Shown in pieces: positions 56,072 through 64,000 of a DNA stretch of 64,000 bases (its first letter is position 1; each line of letters opens with the position of its first letter). Position numbers and translations under genes: made by a program. The DNA is taken from assembly GCF_910578695.1 (NCBI RefSeq), contig NZ_CAJTQJ010000004.1, positions 1-64,000 on the forward strand, written 5' to 3'. Under the pieces are notes generated by a model. The model saw only the letters and a list, made by a program, of their open reading frames with translations. It ran no database searches and was not told where the DNA came from. Source of the DNA: an uncultured Brachyspira sp. (lineage in GTDB: Bacteria > Spirochaetota > Brachyspiria > Brachyspirales > Brachyspiraceae).

Positions 56072-56830
56072 TCAAACTTGTATGCTAAGTCCGTCATAAG
56101 CAGGATACATATTTGCAGGAAGCTCTCGCTCCAAATTCTTATGTAAAACATCATGAGTCATATGAGTAAAATAAGCTTTTCTCACTCCCAATTTATCAGC
56201 AATATTAACAGACTCCTGCAAACATAAATGCGTATGATGAGGTCTATATCTTAATCCGTTCAAAACTAAAATTTCAGTACCCTCTAATAGTTTTAAACTT
56301 TCATCGCTTATATAGCTTGCATCTGTAATATAGCTGAAATTATTGAATCTATATCCTAATATATTAAGTACGCCGTGCTCTACATTAATAGGAGTAACCT
56401 TTATATCATCAAACATCATCTCATTTTCTATATGATAAAAAACAACCTGAGGAAGCCCTCCTCCTACTTGAACAGGGTTAAAAAAGTAATCATATTTATC
56501 CCTTAAATTATCCATAGTGTATTTATTTCCGTAGCAGTCTATTGATTTATGCAGCATAAAATTTAATGATCTCAAATCAACAATGCCTGAAGTATGATCT
56601 GCATGCTGATGAGTATAAAATACCGCTTCAAGACTATCAACTTTTTCTCTAAGCATCTGCTGTCTGAAATCAGCTGAAGTATCTACTACATAATTTTTAT
56701 TATTATTTCTTATTAATATAGAAGAACGCGTCCTCTTATCTCTTTTATCCTTACTTCTGCATACTTTACATTTGCATCCTATCATAGGAATGCCGTCGGA
56801 AGTACCTGTACCTAAAAAAGTTATTTGCAT
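56072..56830 (-). CDS. metallo-beta-lactamase fold hydrolase (PhnP-like)
   Basis: A 252-residue MBL hydrolase with the metal motif HQHADH and a distal His, plus the Cys-rich start GCKCKVCRSKDKRDKRTRSS typical of the PhnP/COG1235 group. Relatives cleave cyclic phosphodiesters. The start is fixed by a perfect AAGGAGG six bases before the ATG at 56830; the upstream ATG at 56851 would add seven residues. The exact substrate is unknown. Confidence 0.83.
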   Translation of the reverse strand: MQITFLGTGTSDGIPMIGCKCKVCRSKDKRDKRTRSSILIRNNNKNYVVDTSADFRQQMLREKVDSLEAVFYTHQHADHTSGIVDLRSLNFMLHKSIDCYGNKYTMDNLRDKYDYFFNPVQVGGGLPQVVFYHIENEMMFDDIKVTPINVEHGVLNILGYRFNNFSYITDASYISDESLKLLEGTEILVLNGLRYRPHHTHLCLQESVNIADKLGVRKAYFTHMTHDVLHKNLERELPANMYPAYDGLSIQV

Positions 56831-56902
56831 GATATACCTCCTTATAAACAATTATATATTTATTATTATATAATTTTTATTCTTAATATCAATATTATTT
56901 AT

Positions 56903-57958
56903 TCAGCATTTATATGCATTATCTATTTTTTCTATAAATCTTTTTGCCAAAACTTCAGCATCTATATTTTCTATGCATATATGATTATTAGGGCAATTTT
57001 TTCTTTTATAGCATCCTGCACATTCTAAATTTTCTACTCTTATAGTTTCAGAATTTTCAGCAATAGGTCCTACTCTTATTTCGCTAGTAGGACCGAATAT
57101 AGCCATAAGAGGCTTTTTGAATGCACATCCTGTATGCATAGGAAATGAATCTACTGTAATAATGCCTTTTGAATTTTTTATTAAATATGCTAATTGAGGC
57201 AAATTAAAAAGTCCGGAAGTATTTACTGCATTATCAAAACCTTTAACTATCTCCAAACATTCATTATTATAATCTGATACAGCAGAAACTACTATCTGTA
57301 TATCTCTTAATTTTTGAATCTCTTTTATTATTTCCCTTGACTTATTTACAGACAAATCTTTAGTATCCCATCTTGAAAAAGGAGAAAAAACTATATAATC
57401 TTTCTTTATATTGAAATTGCTGTTTATTGAATATTTTATACTTTCTATTTTTTCGGCAAAATCCGTATCTATATTTTCAGGCAAAAAATAGTCCAAATCT
57501 GTACCGTCATCAGGACAGTCAATAAATTTTAAAAAAGAAATTAATCCTATTACAGCATTTATATCTTTATAATAATTGCTTTTTACTCCAAACCATTTAC
57601 CTTTAGCATATTTTTTTTTTGAACGGCATAAATACAAAAATATAATGCTTCTCTCAAGTCCCTGCAAATCCATAGCTATATCATAATACTCTTTTCTAAC
57701 TTCTTTTATATGAGAAAAAAATTCTTTTATAGTAGAAAAAAATGATGAAAAAGATTTAAATATTTCTTTCTCATATCTATATATATCCAAAACATACAAT
57801 TTATTTATATAAGGATTATTCTCTAATATTCCTAAAGCTCTTTTATCTGTCACTATATCTATAATGCAATCAGGCTTCCACTTTTTTAATGCCCTTATAA
57901 TCGGAGTGATATGAAGAACATCTCCAAGAGAAGTTTGTTTTATTAAAAGTATTTTCAT
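56903..57958 (-). CDS. glycosyltransferase family 9 (heptosyltransferase-like)
   Basis: A GT9 transferase, the heptosyltransferase family that builds LPS inner core. The N-terminal LIKQTSLGDVLHITP and the C-terminal GIITVDSFPMHTGCAF with the GPT/S motif (FGPTSEIRVGP) are typical. The gmhA gene at 59153 fits a heptose pathway. A run of ten A (T on the given strand, 57611-57620) lies in codons for SKKKY; slippage could make phase-variable expression, though similar A9 runs occur in essential genes here. Confidence 0.87.
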   Translation of the reverse strand: MKILLIKQTSLGDVLHITPIIRALKKWKPDCIIDIVTDKRALGILENNPYINKLYVLDIYRYEKEIFKSFSSFFSTIKEFFSHIKEVRKEYYDIAMDLQGLERSIIFLYLCRSKKKYAKGKWFGVKSNYYKDINAVIGLISFLKFIDCPDDGTDLDYFLPENIDTDFAEKIESIKYSINSNFNIKKDYIVFSPFSRWDTKDLSVNKSREIIKEIQKLRDIQIVVSAVSDYNNECLEIVKGFDNAVNTSGLFNLPQLAYLIKNSKGIITVDSFPMHTGCAFKKPLMAIFGPTSEIRVGPIAENSETIRVENLECAGCYKRKNCPNNHICIENIDAEVLAKRFIEKIDNAYKC

Positions 57959-58047
57959 ATAAATAAAACCTAAAATAATAATAGCTTAATAATACATATT
58001 TTTTTTAATATATCAAGAAAAAATTATAAAAATTACTATAAACAGTA

Positions 58048-58092
58048 TTGACAAAATTACTTTATATAGTATTATTACTATATAAAGTAATT
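58048..58092 (+). promoter_or_regulatory. promoter with a 16-bp perfect palindrome
   Basis: TTGACA (58048-58053) and TATTAT (58070-58075) with a 16-nt spacer form a strong promoter. AATTACTTTATATAGT (58055-58070) and its exact reverse complement (58077-58092) overlap it, with the -10 in the loop. Repressor binding would block transcription. Confidence 0.7.
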
Positions 58093-58113
58093 AAGTATTA
58101 TAAAGGATTAAGT

Positions 58114-59100
58114 ATGAAAAAGAATAAAATTATAATTTTTATATTAATAATAATATTTATACTAGTGTCATCATTTAGTATTAGTAAAAATAATATATAT
58201 AAAAAAACTAATGCAGAAAATAATGATATTGTAAAAATAGGAGTAAGTCAGCTTATAGAACACGATGCTTTAAACTTAATATATAAAGGCATAGAAGATG
58301 AATTAAATAAATATTATAAAAACAGCAGTAAAAAAATAAATATAGATTATCAAAATGCTCAGGGTGAACAGGCAAACTGCAATACAATAGCACAAAAATT
58401 TGTTAATGATAAAAAAGATATTATAATAGCAATAGGAACTCCGCCTGCACAGTCTGCTGTAAACATGACAAAAAATATACCAATAATAGCTTCAGGAATA
58501 GGCGACCCTATAGGTGCAAAATTGGTAACTAATTTAAATAAACCGAATGCTAATATAACAGGCGTTATAAATCTTCCTCCAATAGAAAAACAAATAGAAC
58601 TTATAACTAAACTTCTGCCTAATGCTAAAAAAATAGGACTTTTATACTGCTCAAGCGAAATAAATTCAGTATATCAAATAAAATTAGCAAAAGAAAAACT
58701 AGATTTACTAGGATTAGAATATATTGATCTTACAATTGCAAATGCAAATGAAATACAGCAGATGATGTTAAGTGCTGCAAATAAAGCGGATGTTATATTT
58801 TCTCCTACAGATAATATCATAGCAAGCAGTATGGCTAATGTTGCTATGATAGAAGAAAGCATAAAAATTCCTGTTGTATGTGCTGATGCAGGTATGACAA
58901 AAATAGGAGGTACAATTACATATTCTGTTGATTATTATGATATAGGAGTGCTTACTGCTAAAAAGACAATAGAGGTTTTAGAAAATATAAAAGATATAAA
59001 AAACATACCATTAGAACCTTCATATAATTATAATTTTGTAGTTAATACAAATATGATAGAAAAATTAGGACTTAAGATACCTAATAATTTATATAATTAA
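58114..59100 (+). CDS. ABC transporter substrate-binding protein (PF04392 type)
   Basis: A signal peptide precedes a 270-residue binding fold with the pattern of the TrpX/PF04392 family: GVSQLIEHDALN, GTPPAQSAVN, ASGIGDP and GLLYCSS. No permease or ATPase gene follows, so the partner is elsewhere. AAAGGA precedes ATG 58114; the reading frame stays open back to the TTG of the -35 box at 58048, which is therefore not coding. Ligand unknown; tryptophan is possible but not supported directly. Confidence 0.8.
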   Translation: MKKNKIIIFILIIIFILVSSFSISKNNIYKKTNAENNDIVKIGVSQLIEHDALNLIYKGIEDELNKYYKNSSKKINIDYQNAQGEQANCNTIAQKFVNDKKDIIIAIGTPPAQSAVNMTKNIPIIASGIGDPIGAKLVTNLNKPNANITGVINLPPIEKQIELITKLLPNAKKIGLLYCSSEINSVYQIKLAKEKLDLLGLEYIDLTIANANEIQQMMLSAANKADVIFSPTDNIIASSMANVAMIEESIKIPVVCADAGMTKIGGTITYSVDYYDIGVLTAKKTIEVLENIKDIKNIPLEPSYNYNFVVNTNMIEKLGLKIPNNLYN

Positions 59101-59152
59101 TATAAAAATAGATGCTAGTTTTTATATGCTGCTAATTTTAAATAATCTATTA

Positions 59153-59779
59153 TTATCTATTTTCTTTAAAAAAATGTTCTTCTACTCTTATGCAAATTTC
59201 ATGATATATCGCCTCATGATATTCCTGAGATATATGAGTTTCTTTAGCAGGGGCTTTAATTGAAATATCAGATATTTCAGCAAGTTTTCCCCCATTCTCA
59301 TTTGTAAAGGATATGATTTTTATACCCATAGCTTTAGCAAGTTTAGCAGCATAAATAATATTTTTTGCATTTCCAGATGTACTTATAGCAAAGAAAATAT
59401 CTCCCCTATCTCCGAAACCTAATAATTGCTGGGCAAATACCAAATAAGGTTCTTTATCATTAAGATATGCACTTGAAAGTCCTAAATGCGAAGTTAAAGC
59501 AACAGCTCTCAAAGGAGATTCTAAATTATCGGCTATATATTCGCCGTCTTCTATCTTCAATAATTCATTTCTAATATTTTCATTAATAGGTCTTTTCTTT
59601 AAAAAACTTTTTAATAATTCTCCTGCTATATGCTCGCTGTCGCAGGCACTTCCGCCGTTTCCTGCTATTAAAACTTTATTTCCTCTTTCATAGCATTTTA
59701 TAGTTTCATTTACAGCTTCTTCTATATTATTTTTTATTCCTTCCAATTTAGGAATTCTATTTATCAATTCTTCTATCAT
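59153..59779 (-). CDS. gmhA: SIS-domain phosphoheptose isomerase
   Basis: The SIS sugar isomerase fold with GNGGSACDSEHIAGEL (phosphate-binding loop), FFAISTSGNAKN and the C-terminal HEICIRVEEHFF. These match GmhA, which makes heptose-7-phosphate for LPS core. It fits with GT9 at 56903 and LpxC at 24495. The identity is by family; DiaA-like SIS proteins are similar. Length 208. Confidence 0.82.
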   Translation of the reverse strand: MIEELINRIPKLEGIKNNIEEAVNETIKCYERGNKVLIAGNGGSACDSEHIAGELLKSFLKKRPINENIRNELLKIEDGEYIADNLESPLRAVALTSHLGLSSAYLNDKEPYLVFAQQLLGFGDRGDIFFAISTSGNAKNIIYAAKLAKAMGIKIISFTNENGGKLAEISDISIKAPAKETHISQEYHEAIYHEICIRVEEHFFKENR

Positions 59780-59853
59780 CTAATTTTCCTTAAAATAAAT
59801 TACAATATTAAATTATATATAAAATTATATGTTTTTACAATATTTATTAAATA

Positions 59854-60516
59854 TTACTCATAAGCTCCATAACTAGAAAGAAATTCAATCAAAGTTTCAG
59901 GTTTTTTATAATGCTCCTTAACATAAGTAAGTACTGTTCTTCCATTTTTATCCTTATTGTTAATATCAATTCCATTATCGCATAATATTTCAGCTAAAGG
60001 AAGCATATTTTCGCTTTTATCAGCAGACATAAAAACCATAAACAAAGCATTATAGCCGTCATTATTAACAGAATTAATATCTGCATTATAATCTACTAAA
60101 GACTGAACTATATCCTTATATAATCCGTATGAAGCAGCATGCAAAGCAGTTTCGCCATAATTATTAGAGGCATTAACATCTGCTTTTGCCTTTAATAAAA
60201 TATTTACAATATCAGCATATCCTCCTGTTGATGCCATTATCAATGCTGTATATCCTACCTTATCCGAAATATTAACATCAGCATTTGAATTAATTAAAAG
60301 TCTTACTATAGCACTATGCCCGTGATGAGAGGCAAGCATTAATCCCGTAACTCCGTCTTCTGATACAGCATTAATATTAACTTTCCTATTTATAAGAGAA
60401 ACTACTGCTTCATATTTGCCTTCCTCGCATGACTTCAAAAATCTCATTTCTGTATCTGTAAGACTATAAGCCGAGTAAAAAAATGATAATAAAATTATAA
60501 AAATCAATTTATTCAT
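59854..60516 (-). CDS. exported ankyrin-repeat protein
   Basis: A signal peptide (about residues 1-18, ending near AYS) leads to about five ankyrin repeats (GVTGLMLASHHGHSAIV, GYTALIMASTGGYADIV, GETALHAASYGLYKDIV). It is therefore likely in the periplasm or on the surface, unlike the large ankyrin protein at 52153. Function unknown. It is transcribed toward gmhA. Confidence 0.85.
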   Translation of the reverse strand: MNKLIFIILLSFFYSAYSLTDTEMRFLKSCEEGKYEAVVSLINRKVNINAVSEDGVTGLMLASHHGHSAIVRLLINSNADVNISDKVGYTALIMASTGGYADIVNILLKAKADVNASNNYGETALHAASYGLYKDIVQSLVDYNADINSVNNDGYNALFMVFMSADKSENMLPLAEILCDNGIDINNKDKNGRTVLTYVKEHYKKPETLIEFLSSYGAYE

Positions 60517-60775
60517 AAATAACCTAAAATAACCTAATTATTAATTATATATAATACTATTAAAAGAATATTTGTAAAAATATTTTTTAATAATATAATC
60601 AATTTTTTATTTTATTCAATAGCATAATTTTTTATAAATTTATAACGAATTTGAATTATATAAGTTTTATTTATATATAGTATAAAAAGATTATTTTTGT
60701 TATATTTTTAATAATGGAATTTAGAAATTATCCGAATAATTATTAAAGAAATATAACATAAATTAGGATTTGAAT

Positions 60776-62212
60776 GTGCGTTATATAGTTTTTTTTATAG
60801 CGTTTATTTTATATTTTACAGCTAATCTAAGTTCTGCTGTGTATGATGTTTTTTCAAATACGAATAATATTCATTATAGTACATTAAATAATATTACAAA
60901 TAGCTTTACATTAGATAATAATAGTCAGTCATATACAGATCCTTTATCAGAAATTTCATTATTAGAGAAATCTGTTTTAGGTGCTACTAGTATGCATGGA
61001 GTTACATACAGTTCTGATGTTAAAAGTATAGACGGAGTTCATGGGGGCAATGCAATATTTCTTCCCAATATTAAATCCTATGTAAAAATAGATCATCATT
61101 TAGATGAAGGTTCCAAATACTCTTATAATACTATGACAAGCTTCACTTTAGAATTTTATTTAAATCCCTATAGTGTAAGAATGAATTCGCAGGTTCTGTC
61201 AAAAATGGCTATATATAATGATAACGGCGTTACAAAATATTCTGGTATAAGAGCTAATATTATTAATGGAAGATTAGTTTGGCAGTTTAATAATTTATTT
61301 TCATATAATGGAATATATACAAATATTACTTTATCAGAAGGCGAATATTTGAAAGAAAATGAATGCAGACATCATAGCGTTAGTTTTGATGCTTCTACAG
61401 GAAAATTAGTAAAATATATAGACGGTTTAGAAGAGCAGGTAGTATATTTAACAAGTACAGGCGATAAAATGGGTTCTCCTTATATTATAGAATTTGAAAA
61501 TATAAAATTAGATCCTATGTACTTAGGACAGGGATTTATCGGAGCAATAGAATCTTTTTATTTTACGCCTAGCTATAAACAAAACTTTAATTTATACAGA
61601 TATGCTGCAAATGGCGATATAGTAAGCAAAGTTATAGATTTTCAAAATAATGATACTTTTATAGATGCTATTAATTATGCAGGTAATTTTACAAATGGAA
61701 GCAATATAGATTTATATTATAGAATTTCAGATTATTATTTTTCTCCGGATGATAATAATATAGCTTGGGAGAAATTATTATATAATACAAATATAATATC
61801 AAGCAGCAGTACAAGATATATTCAAATAAGAGCAGTATTAAATAGTAATGCTGATAGAAATATTACGCCTGTATTAAATAATGTTTCTATAGTTTATCAT
61901 CATGCTAAACTGCCTCAAGTTCCTATTAATTTGACTGCCGTTTCAGCTGATGCTAATTCAATTATATTAAAATGGGAAGGTTCTCATGAAAATATATCAG
62001 GCTATAAAATTTATTATGGTACTAAATCAGGAGTTTATAATGATGCAGAGCATACCCCTATAATTATAGGAAAGCAGAATGAGTATTTAATAGAAGGACT
62101 TAGTGAAAATGAAGTTTATTATTTCACTATTACAGCTATAGGCGGCGAAGGCGGAAATTCAGAAAGCAGTTTTTCTAAAGAAGTTTATGCTAGACCAGTT
62201 TCATTAAAATAA
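60776..62212 (+). CDS. exported LamG-like and fibronectin type III protein
   Basis: A signal peptide (about residues 1-20) is followed by a concanavalin-like/LamG fold (about 55-270). A C-terminal fibronectin type III domain (about 385-475) carries the pattern PINLTAVSADANSIILKW and GYKIYYG. A GTG at 60776 with AGGA 7 nt before it is the likely start; the TTG at 60770 is too close to that site. A surface carbohydrate- or protein-binding role is plausible. The TPR gene starts 15 nt downstream, so the two probably share a transcript. Confidence 0.75.
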   Translation: MRYIVFFIAFILYFTANLSSAVYDVFSNTNNIHYSTLNNITNSFTLDNNSQSYTDPLSEISLLEKSVLGATSMHGVTYSSDVKSIDGVHGGNAIFLPNIKSYVKIDHHLDEGSKYSYNTMTSFTLEFYLNPYSVRMNSQVLSKMAIYNDNGVTKYSGIRANIINGRLVWQFNNLFSYNGIYTNITLSEGEYLKENECRHHSVSFDASTGKLVKYIDGLEEQVVYLTSTGDKMGSPYIIEFENIKLDPMYLGQGFIGAIESFYFTPSYKQNFNLYRYAANGDIVSKVIDFQNNDTFIDAINYAGNFTNGSNIDLYYRISDYYFSPDDNNIAWEKLLYNTNIISSSSTRYIQIRAVLNSNADRNITPVLNNVSIVYHHAKLPQVPINLTAVSADANSIILKWEGSHENISGYKIYYGTKSGVYNDAEHTPIIIGKQNEYLIEGLSENEVYYFTITAIGGEGGNSESSFSKEVYARPVSLK

Positions 62213-62227
62213 AAAAGGAGTATTAAC

Positions 62228-63091
62228 GTGTCTACTAATACTAAAGCAATGAAATTAAGCAATCTTGCTGAGGAGTTATTAAAGAAAGGAGTAAATGAAG
62301 AGGCTATTGAAGCCTTAAAAAGAAGTATGAGATTAAGTACTTCTGATGATATGAAATCATATTTACAAGTTGCTGTTTCTTTATTTGACAAAGGTGATTA
62401 TGAACATGCTAAAATATTTTTAAGTACTTTCTTAGAGTATTGGATGGCAGCCGAAGCATATTTTATTTTGGCGGCTATTGCTAAAAATGAATATAAACTT
62501 GAAGAGGCTTTTGAACTTTATAGAAAGGGAATAACTTTATATACATCATCTAATCTTGATCCTTATTATGAGTTTTTATCTTTATGTACTGCTCTTAAAG
62601 AAGAGGATAAGGGATTAGAGGCTGCTAAAAATGTACTTAAAATAAATAATAAAGACAGAGTTGCTTTAGTTTATATGGCTAACTACTTTTTTAGAAATGG
62701 GCTTTATAAAGAAGCTATGAATTTTTATAAAATATTAGTAGACAATAAATTGGCTGATCATAATGATTATCATTATTATGGTGTTTGTCTTCACGAAATC
62801 AAAGATTATAAAAAAGCCGAAAATATGTATTTGCAGGCTTTAGCTATGTATCCTGCCGATACTCCTGAAGTGCTTGCTCTTAAAAATCTTAGAAGTAAAA
62901 GTTTAAAAGATAATTATCCTAATTTGGAAGAGAGTAAGGCTAAATACACTAATAAGATAAAAGAAAATCCAGAGTCAAGCGATTATTTTCATTTGGGAAA
63001 TATTGAGTTTATAGAAGGCAATTATGAAAAGGCTGCTGAATTTTATTCAAAAGCAAAAGAAGTTTATGAGGATCATGTTTATATTTCATAA
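62228..63091 (+). CDS. TPR-repeat protein
   Basis: A GTG start after SD AAGGAG. The 287-residue chain is wholly helical, with at least six tetratricopeptide-like repeats (for example residues 105-140, EFLSLCTALKEEDKGLEA, and 245-280). No signal peptide, so it is cytoplasmic. It probably acts as a protein-protein scaffold. It follows the LamG/FN3 gene by 15 nt and is followed by the convergent gene at the window edge. Confidence 0.85.
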   Translation: MSTNTKAMKLSNLAEELLKKGVNEEAIEALKRSMRLSTSDDMKSYLQVAVSLFDKGDYEHAKIFLSTFLEYWMAAEAYFILAAIAKNEYKLEEAFELYRKGITLYTSSNLDPYYEFLSLCTALKEEDKGLEAAKNVLKINNKDRVALVYMANYFFRNGLYKEAMNFYKILVDNKLADHNDYHYYGVCLHEIKDYKKAENMYLQALAMYPADTPEVLALKNLRSKSLKDNYPNLEESKAKYTNKIKENPESSDYFHLGNIEFIEGNYEKAAEFYSKAKEVYEDHVYIS

Positions 63092-63211
63092 AATATAATA
63101 TATGCTTATTTTTTTATTTTATTTAAATTTAATTAAATAAAAATCAGATTTTAATATAATATTTTTGCATTTTTCAATAAAATCTAAACAGCAATCGATT
63201 ATAATACTTTT

Positions 63212-64000
63212 TTAATCCACACTATATTCCGCTTCGCTGTCTCCGCTTATAACAAATCTATACGGATTGTTCGGAAGTATTTTTACTAAATAATTATATA
63301 ATAAAGTAGAACTTTGAAGCACATTATTATTAGTATTATAATAAAAGTATTTTGGATAATCTAATACATATTTATAATAAGGATTACTCTTTGAACTTAC
63401 CAATTCCCCTATTTTATTATTAACTTTCCATAAGAAATAAACCGATTTATCTGTAAAATAATTTGTTTGATTATTATTTAATATATATGAAAAGAAGTCT
63501 GATGATTTTAGATAATCATAATTTTTATAAGAATTCATAGCCGATTTATAATTTTCAAATATATCTGCCATACCTTCTATATTATTAGTCATATATCTTA
63601 AATAGCTCCAGCCTATTATAGGTCCGTAATATGTATCATATTTAACTAAAGCCCAATCCTCTCTCTCTCTTTCTTTAGAATTATATACATTTGTTTTATT
63701 TAATACGGTTACAAAATCATAATTATATAATTTATGAAGTTCTTTTTCAGTACCTTGATTAATAGCAGGTATTCTATCTCTTATTATAATACCATTTCCT
63801 ATTATATAATATTCTTCTTCAAATAAAGGCATCATATCTTCTATTCTTTTTTGTACTGTTTTTATAGTATCCTGATAATTTTTATTTTCATTAGCATTTA
63901 AAGTGAATGGAAGATTATCAGGAAAGTATGACTGATTATTTAATATATTTTCCTGAAGTACGCTTGTTCTGTATCTGTCTGAAAATCTTTTTAAGTATGT
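63212..64000 (-). CDS. protein truncated by the right edge, SH3-like segment
   Basis: The frame stays open from the stop at 63212 to the end of the window, so the true start lies beyond; the ATG at 63835 is not convincing because 55 codons of open frame precede it. The part GIIIRDRIP, then DFVTVLNK, then WALVKYD and IIGWSYLRY resembles a bacterial SH3-like domain. The C-terminus is Tyr/Asn-rich. No further assignment. Confidence 0.6.
   Translation of the reverse strand, partial: TYLKRFSDRYRTSVLQENILNNQSYFPDNLPFTLNANENKNYQDTIKTVQKRIEDMMPLFEEEYYIIGNGIIIRDRIPAINQGTEKELHKLYNYDFVTVLNKTNVYNSKEREREDWALVKYDTYYGPIIGWSYLRYMTNNIEGMADIFENYKSAMNSYKNYDYLKSSDFFSYILNNNQTNYFTDKSVYFLWKVNNKIGELVSSKSNPYYKYVLDYPKYFYYNTNNNVLQSSTLLYNYLVKILPNNPYRFVISGDSEAEYSVD

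Noticed and set aside
1..64000. CRISPR arrays, tRNA or rRNA genes
   Set aside because: No regular direct-repeat/spacer series and no T-arm GTTCGAAT-type or conserved rRNA motif was seen.

Overview
The window is a strongly AT-rich, gene-dense chromosomal segment from a diderm spirochaete, most likely Brachyspira. This rests on codon and base bias, a FlbB/MotE-like flagellar collar protein, lipo-oligosaccharide genes (LpxC, GmhA, a GT9 transferase), outer-membrane beta-barrels, and several ankyrin proteins. About 55 coding regions are supported. I see no tRNA, rRNA, CRISPR array, prophage or transposase. Genus-level assignment is inference; a 16S or whole-genome comparison would settle it.

Layout. 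1-2314: minus-strand block (lepB, Nudix hydrolase, unknown protein). 2541-6121: dnaG-rpoD macromolecular synthesis operon. 6452-9997: outer-membrane barrel, guaA, solitary DNA methyltransferase. 10144-13246: gyrA and a CheY-like regulator (minus). 13401-17037: DUF115 protein, pseudouridine synthase, and two thiol peroxidases. 17734-24254: secA, flbB-like gene and glyS, separated by repeat-rich convergent gaps. 24495-28138: a response-regulator receiver fused to LpxC, a second sigma-70 factor, hemW, and a convergent trpR. 28302-31514: ankyrin membrane protein, dnaN, a DUF5678-like/retropepsin pair. 31854-38248: mrdA-rodA-receiver/PP2C, acetate transporter, M42 peptidase. 38301-43387: sialidase-like protein, XerC/D, HD-domain protein, lipoprotein. 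43388-48756: ftsW-murG-murC and a MurB-like protein. 48918-64000: diguanylate cyclase, pta, transporter genes, large ankyrin protein, mgtE, barrel protein, MBL hydrolase, GT9 transferase, substrate-binding protein, gmhA, ankyrin, LamG/FN3 and TPR proteins, and a gene cut by the right edge.

Genes that work together: mrdA/rodA (elongation) and ftsW/murG/murC (division and lipid II); lpxC, gmhA and GT9 (LOS); dnaG, rpoD, dnaN, gyrA (replication and transcription); receiver-LpxC, receiver-PP2C, CheY, GGDEF and HD proteins (signalling).

The most unusual items are the receiver-LpxC fusion, which implies phospho-control of the committed step of lipid A synthesis; the MurB-like protein in the mur cluster that seems to lack three catalytic residues; an E. 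coli-type TrpR whose promoter carries an overlapping inverted repeat; a 16-bp perfect palindrome over the promoter of a solitary substrate-binding protein; and a dispersed family of structured intergenic repeats at four loci, three of them between convergent genes.
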